Shown here: one piece after another, positions 62,457 through 64,000 of the stretch
How the letters are laid out: every line of letters begins with the position of its first letter
Position numbering within the stretch: the first letter of the stretch is position 1
DNA from: Pseudomonas sp. PSKL.D1
GTDB lineage: Bacteria; Pseudomonadota; Gammaproteobacteria; Pseudomonadales; Pseudomonadaceae
Assembly (NCBI RefSeq): GCF_028898945.1
Contig: NZ_CP118607.1
Coordinates: 930,001-994,000, forward strand
DNA: 64,000 bases
Direction of reading: 5' to 3'
Translations under genes and position numbers: made by a program
Notes under the pieces: model-generated
The model's input: only the letters and a program-made list of their open reading frames with translations
Databases searched by the model: none
Told to the model about the DNA's origin: nothing

Positions 62457-63554
62457 GTGAATGCCCATGTTTTCAAACCCGACATGCCGCCACCGGTGAA
62501 AACCGTCGGCGTGCTCGCATGGATGCGTGCCAATCTGTTCTCCAGTTGGCTCAATACCCTGTTGACGCTGTTCGCCCTGTACATGGTGTGGCTGATCGTA
62601 CCGCCGCTCATCCAGTGGTCGCTCATCGATGCCAACTGGGTCGGTACCACCCGCGCCGACTGCACCAAGGAGGGCGCCTGCTGGGTGTTCGTCCAGCAGC
62701 GCTTCGGCCAGTTCATGTACGGCTACTACCCGGCCGAGTTGCGCTGGCGCGTGGACCTGACCGTGTGGCTGGCAGTGCTTGGCGCCGCCCCGTTGTTCAT
62801 CAACCGCTTCCCGCGCAAGGCGGTGTACGGCCTGTGCTTCCTGGTGCTGTACCCGATCCTGGCCTACACCCTGCTGCATGGCGGTGTGCTTGGCCTGGAA
62901 ACGGTCTCCACCAGCCAGTGGGGCGGCCTGATGCTGACCCTGGTGATTGCCACCGTGGGCATCGTCGGCGCCTTGCCGCTTGGCATCCTGTTGGCCTTGG
63001 GGCGGCGTTCGCGCATGCCGGCGGTGAAGGTGGTTTGCGTGACCTTCATCGAGTTCTGGCGCGGCGTGCCGCTGATCACCGTGCTGTTCATGTCGTCGGT
63101 GATGCTGCCGTTGTTCCTGCCTGAGGGTATGAGCTTCGACAAGCTGCTGCGGGCGATGATCGGGGTGATCCTGTTCCAGTCGGCGTACATCGCCGAGGTG
63201 GTGCGTGGTGGCCTGCAGGCCATCCCCAAGGGCCAGTATGAAGCCGCGGCTGCCATGGGCCTGGGTTACTGGCGCGCCATGGGCCTGGTGATCCTGCCGC
63301 AGGCGCTCAAGCTGGTGATCCCGGGCATCGTCAACACCTTCATTGCCCTGTTCAAGGACACCAGCCTGGTGATCATCATCGGCCTGTTCGACCTGCTCAA
63401 CAGCGTCAAGCAAGCCGCCGCCGACCCGGCCTGGCTGGGCATGGCTACCGAGGGCTATGTGTTTGCCGCCCTGGTGTTCTGGATTTTCTGTTTCGGTATG
63501 TCCCGCTACTCCATGCACCTGGAGCGCAAGCTGGACACTGGCCACAAGCGTTAG
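62457..63554 (+). CDS. aapM: Amino acid ABC transporter permease AapM
   Basis: Second inner-membrane permease, 365 residues. The start is GTG at 62457 (MNAHVFKPDMPPPVKTVGVL), ten bases after aapQ, with GTGAGGA upstream. The core has VGALPLGILLALGRRSRMPAVKVVCVTFIEFWRGVPLITVLF and the EAA loop GGLQAIPKGQYEAAAAMGLGYWRAMGLVILPQALKLVIPGIVNTFIALFKDTSL. It forms the heterodimeric membrane channel with AapQ. A Cys pair (TRADCTKEGACW) lies in the periplasmic loop. Confidence 0.92.
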   Translation: MNAHVFKPDMPPPVKTVGVLAWMRANLFSSWLNTLLTLFALYMVWLIVPPLIQWSLIDANWVGTTRADCTKEGACWVFVQQRFGQFMYGYYPAELRWRVDLTVWLAVLGAAPLFINRFPRKAVYGLCFLVLYPILAYTLLHGGVLGLETVSTSQWGGLMLTLVIATVGIVGALPLGILLALGRRSRMPAVKVVCVTFIEFWRGVPLITVLFMSSVMLPLFLPEGMSFDKLLRAMIGVILFQSAYIAEVVRGGLQAIPKGQYEAAAAMGLGYWRAMGLVILPQALKLVIPGIVNTFIALFKDTSLVIIIGLFDLLNSVKQAAADPAWLGMATEGYVFAALVFWIFCFGMSRYSMHLERKLDTGHKR

Positions 63555-63564
63555 GAGTTTCGAA

Positions 63565-64000
63565 ATGAGTGAAGCGATCAAGCAGCCTGCCGGCCCCGAA
63601 GGCATCATCCAGATGCAGGGTGTGAACAAGTGGTATGGCCAGTTCCATGTGCTCAAGGACATCAACCTGAACGTGCGTCAGGGCGAGCGTATCGTGCTGT
63701 GCGGGCCGTCCGGCTCGGGCAAGTCCACCACCATCCGCTGCCTCAACCGCCTGGAAGAGCACCAGCAGGGCCGCATCGTGGTCGACGGTGTTGAACTGAC
63801 CAACGACCTCAAGCAGATCGAGGCGATCCGCCGCGAGGTGGGTATGGTGTTCCAGCACTTCAACCTGTTCCCGCACCTGACCATTCTCGAGAACTGCACC
63901 TTGGCGCCCATGTGGGTGCGCAAGATGCCTCGGCGCAAGGCCGAGGAAATCGCCATGCATTACCTGGAGCGCGTGCGTATTCCGGAGCAGGCGCACAAGT
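63565..64000 (+). CDS. aapP: Amino acid ABC transporter ATP-binding protein AapP (3' part outside window)
   Basis: ATP-binding subunit that energises AapQM. The 145 visible codons include Walker A LCGPSGSGKSTTIRCLNRLEEHQQG and the Q-loop MVFQHFNLFPHLTILENC; the signature motif and Walker B lie beyond base 64000. TAGGAG precedes the ATG by eight bases. It is the last visible gene of the aap operon, ten bases after aapM. Confidence 0.93.
   Translation, partial: MSEAIKQPAGPEGIIQMQGVNKWYGQFHVLKDINLNVRQGERIVLCGPSGSGKSTTIRCLNRLEEHQQGRIVVDGVELTNDLKQIEAIRREVGMVFQHFNLFPHLTILENCTLAPMWVRKMPRRKAEEIAMHYLERVRIPEQAHK

Overview
The window is a high-GC gammaproteobacterial chromosome segment of the Pseudomonas putida group. 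The evidence is the complete alginate operon (algD-8-44-K-E-G-X-L-I-J-F-A), the gene order yaaA / deacetylase / phoH / moaCDE / rhlB / esterase / aapJQMP beside it (recalled as the P. putida order), several FecI/FecR/TonB-receptor signalling sets, and about a dozen copies of the P. putida-type REP palindrome (core GCGGATAAATCCGCTCCTAC and variants) between genes. No rRNA, tRNA, CRISPR array, transposase or phage gene was seen.

Layout. 1-5.2 kb: one end of a Tad/Flp pilus locus. tadA (cut by the window edge), tadZ, rcpA and rcpC run leftward; a 56-residue Flp pilin gene and a receiver-only response regulator run rightward. 5.2-16.3 kb: an HPF/RaiA-like protein and two iron-starvation signalling systems arranged back to back around a control region with two Fur-box-like sites: fecI-fecR-fecA (ferric citrate type) leftward, and rightward a DUF3649 / PepSY / DUF3325 membrane cassette, a second FecI-type sigma factor, a second FecR and a TonB-dependent siderophore receptor. 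16.3-33.5 kb: AraC regulator and DMT exporter, a GhrB-type reductase, two tripartite efflux operons each with a LysR regulator (OMF-FUSC-DUF1656-HlyD and MFS-HlyD-OMF), a universal stress protein, two SDR enzymes and a small membrane protein. 33.5-50.1 kb: alginate biosynthesis, read leftward from an AlgU-type promoter. 50.5-52.45 kb: a low-GC insertion. 52.45-59.9 kb: yaaA, a deacetylase-like protein, phoH, moaCDE, an RNA helicase and an esterase. 60-64 kb: a polar amino-acid ABC transporter (aapJQM and the start of aapP) behind a near-perfect sigma-54 promoter.

The most interesting region is the 50.5-52.45 kb insertion. It carries a colicin-M-like (lipid II-cleaving) bacteriocin gene followed five bases later by a small lipoprotein gene resembling the colicin M immunity protein Cmi. 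It is bracketed by two copies of the last 134 bp of yaaA: one at the end of the intact gene, the other an orphan tail next to the REP element. This looks like acquisition of a toxin-immunity cassette by recombination inside yaaA that regenerated the gene. The catalytic loop of the toxin is one residue shorter than that of E. coli colicin M and has Asn where colicin M has His.

Other points: a REP pair sits inside the alginate operon between algL and algI; another REP supplies the last codons and stop of an AraC regulator; REP variants keep pairing by compensatory changes; and the deacetylase beside the alginate genes has lost the usual catalytic and metal-binding residues. Many very long open frames opposite the real genes are high-GC shadows and are not annotated.
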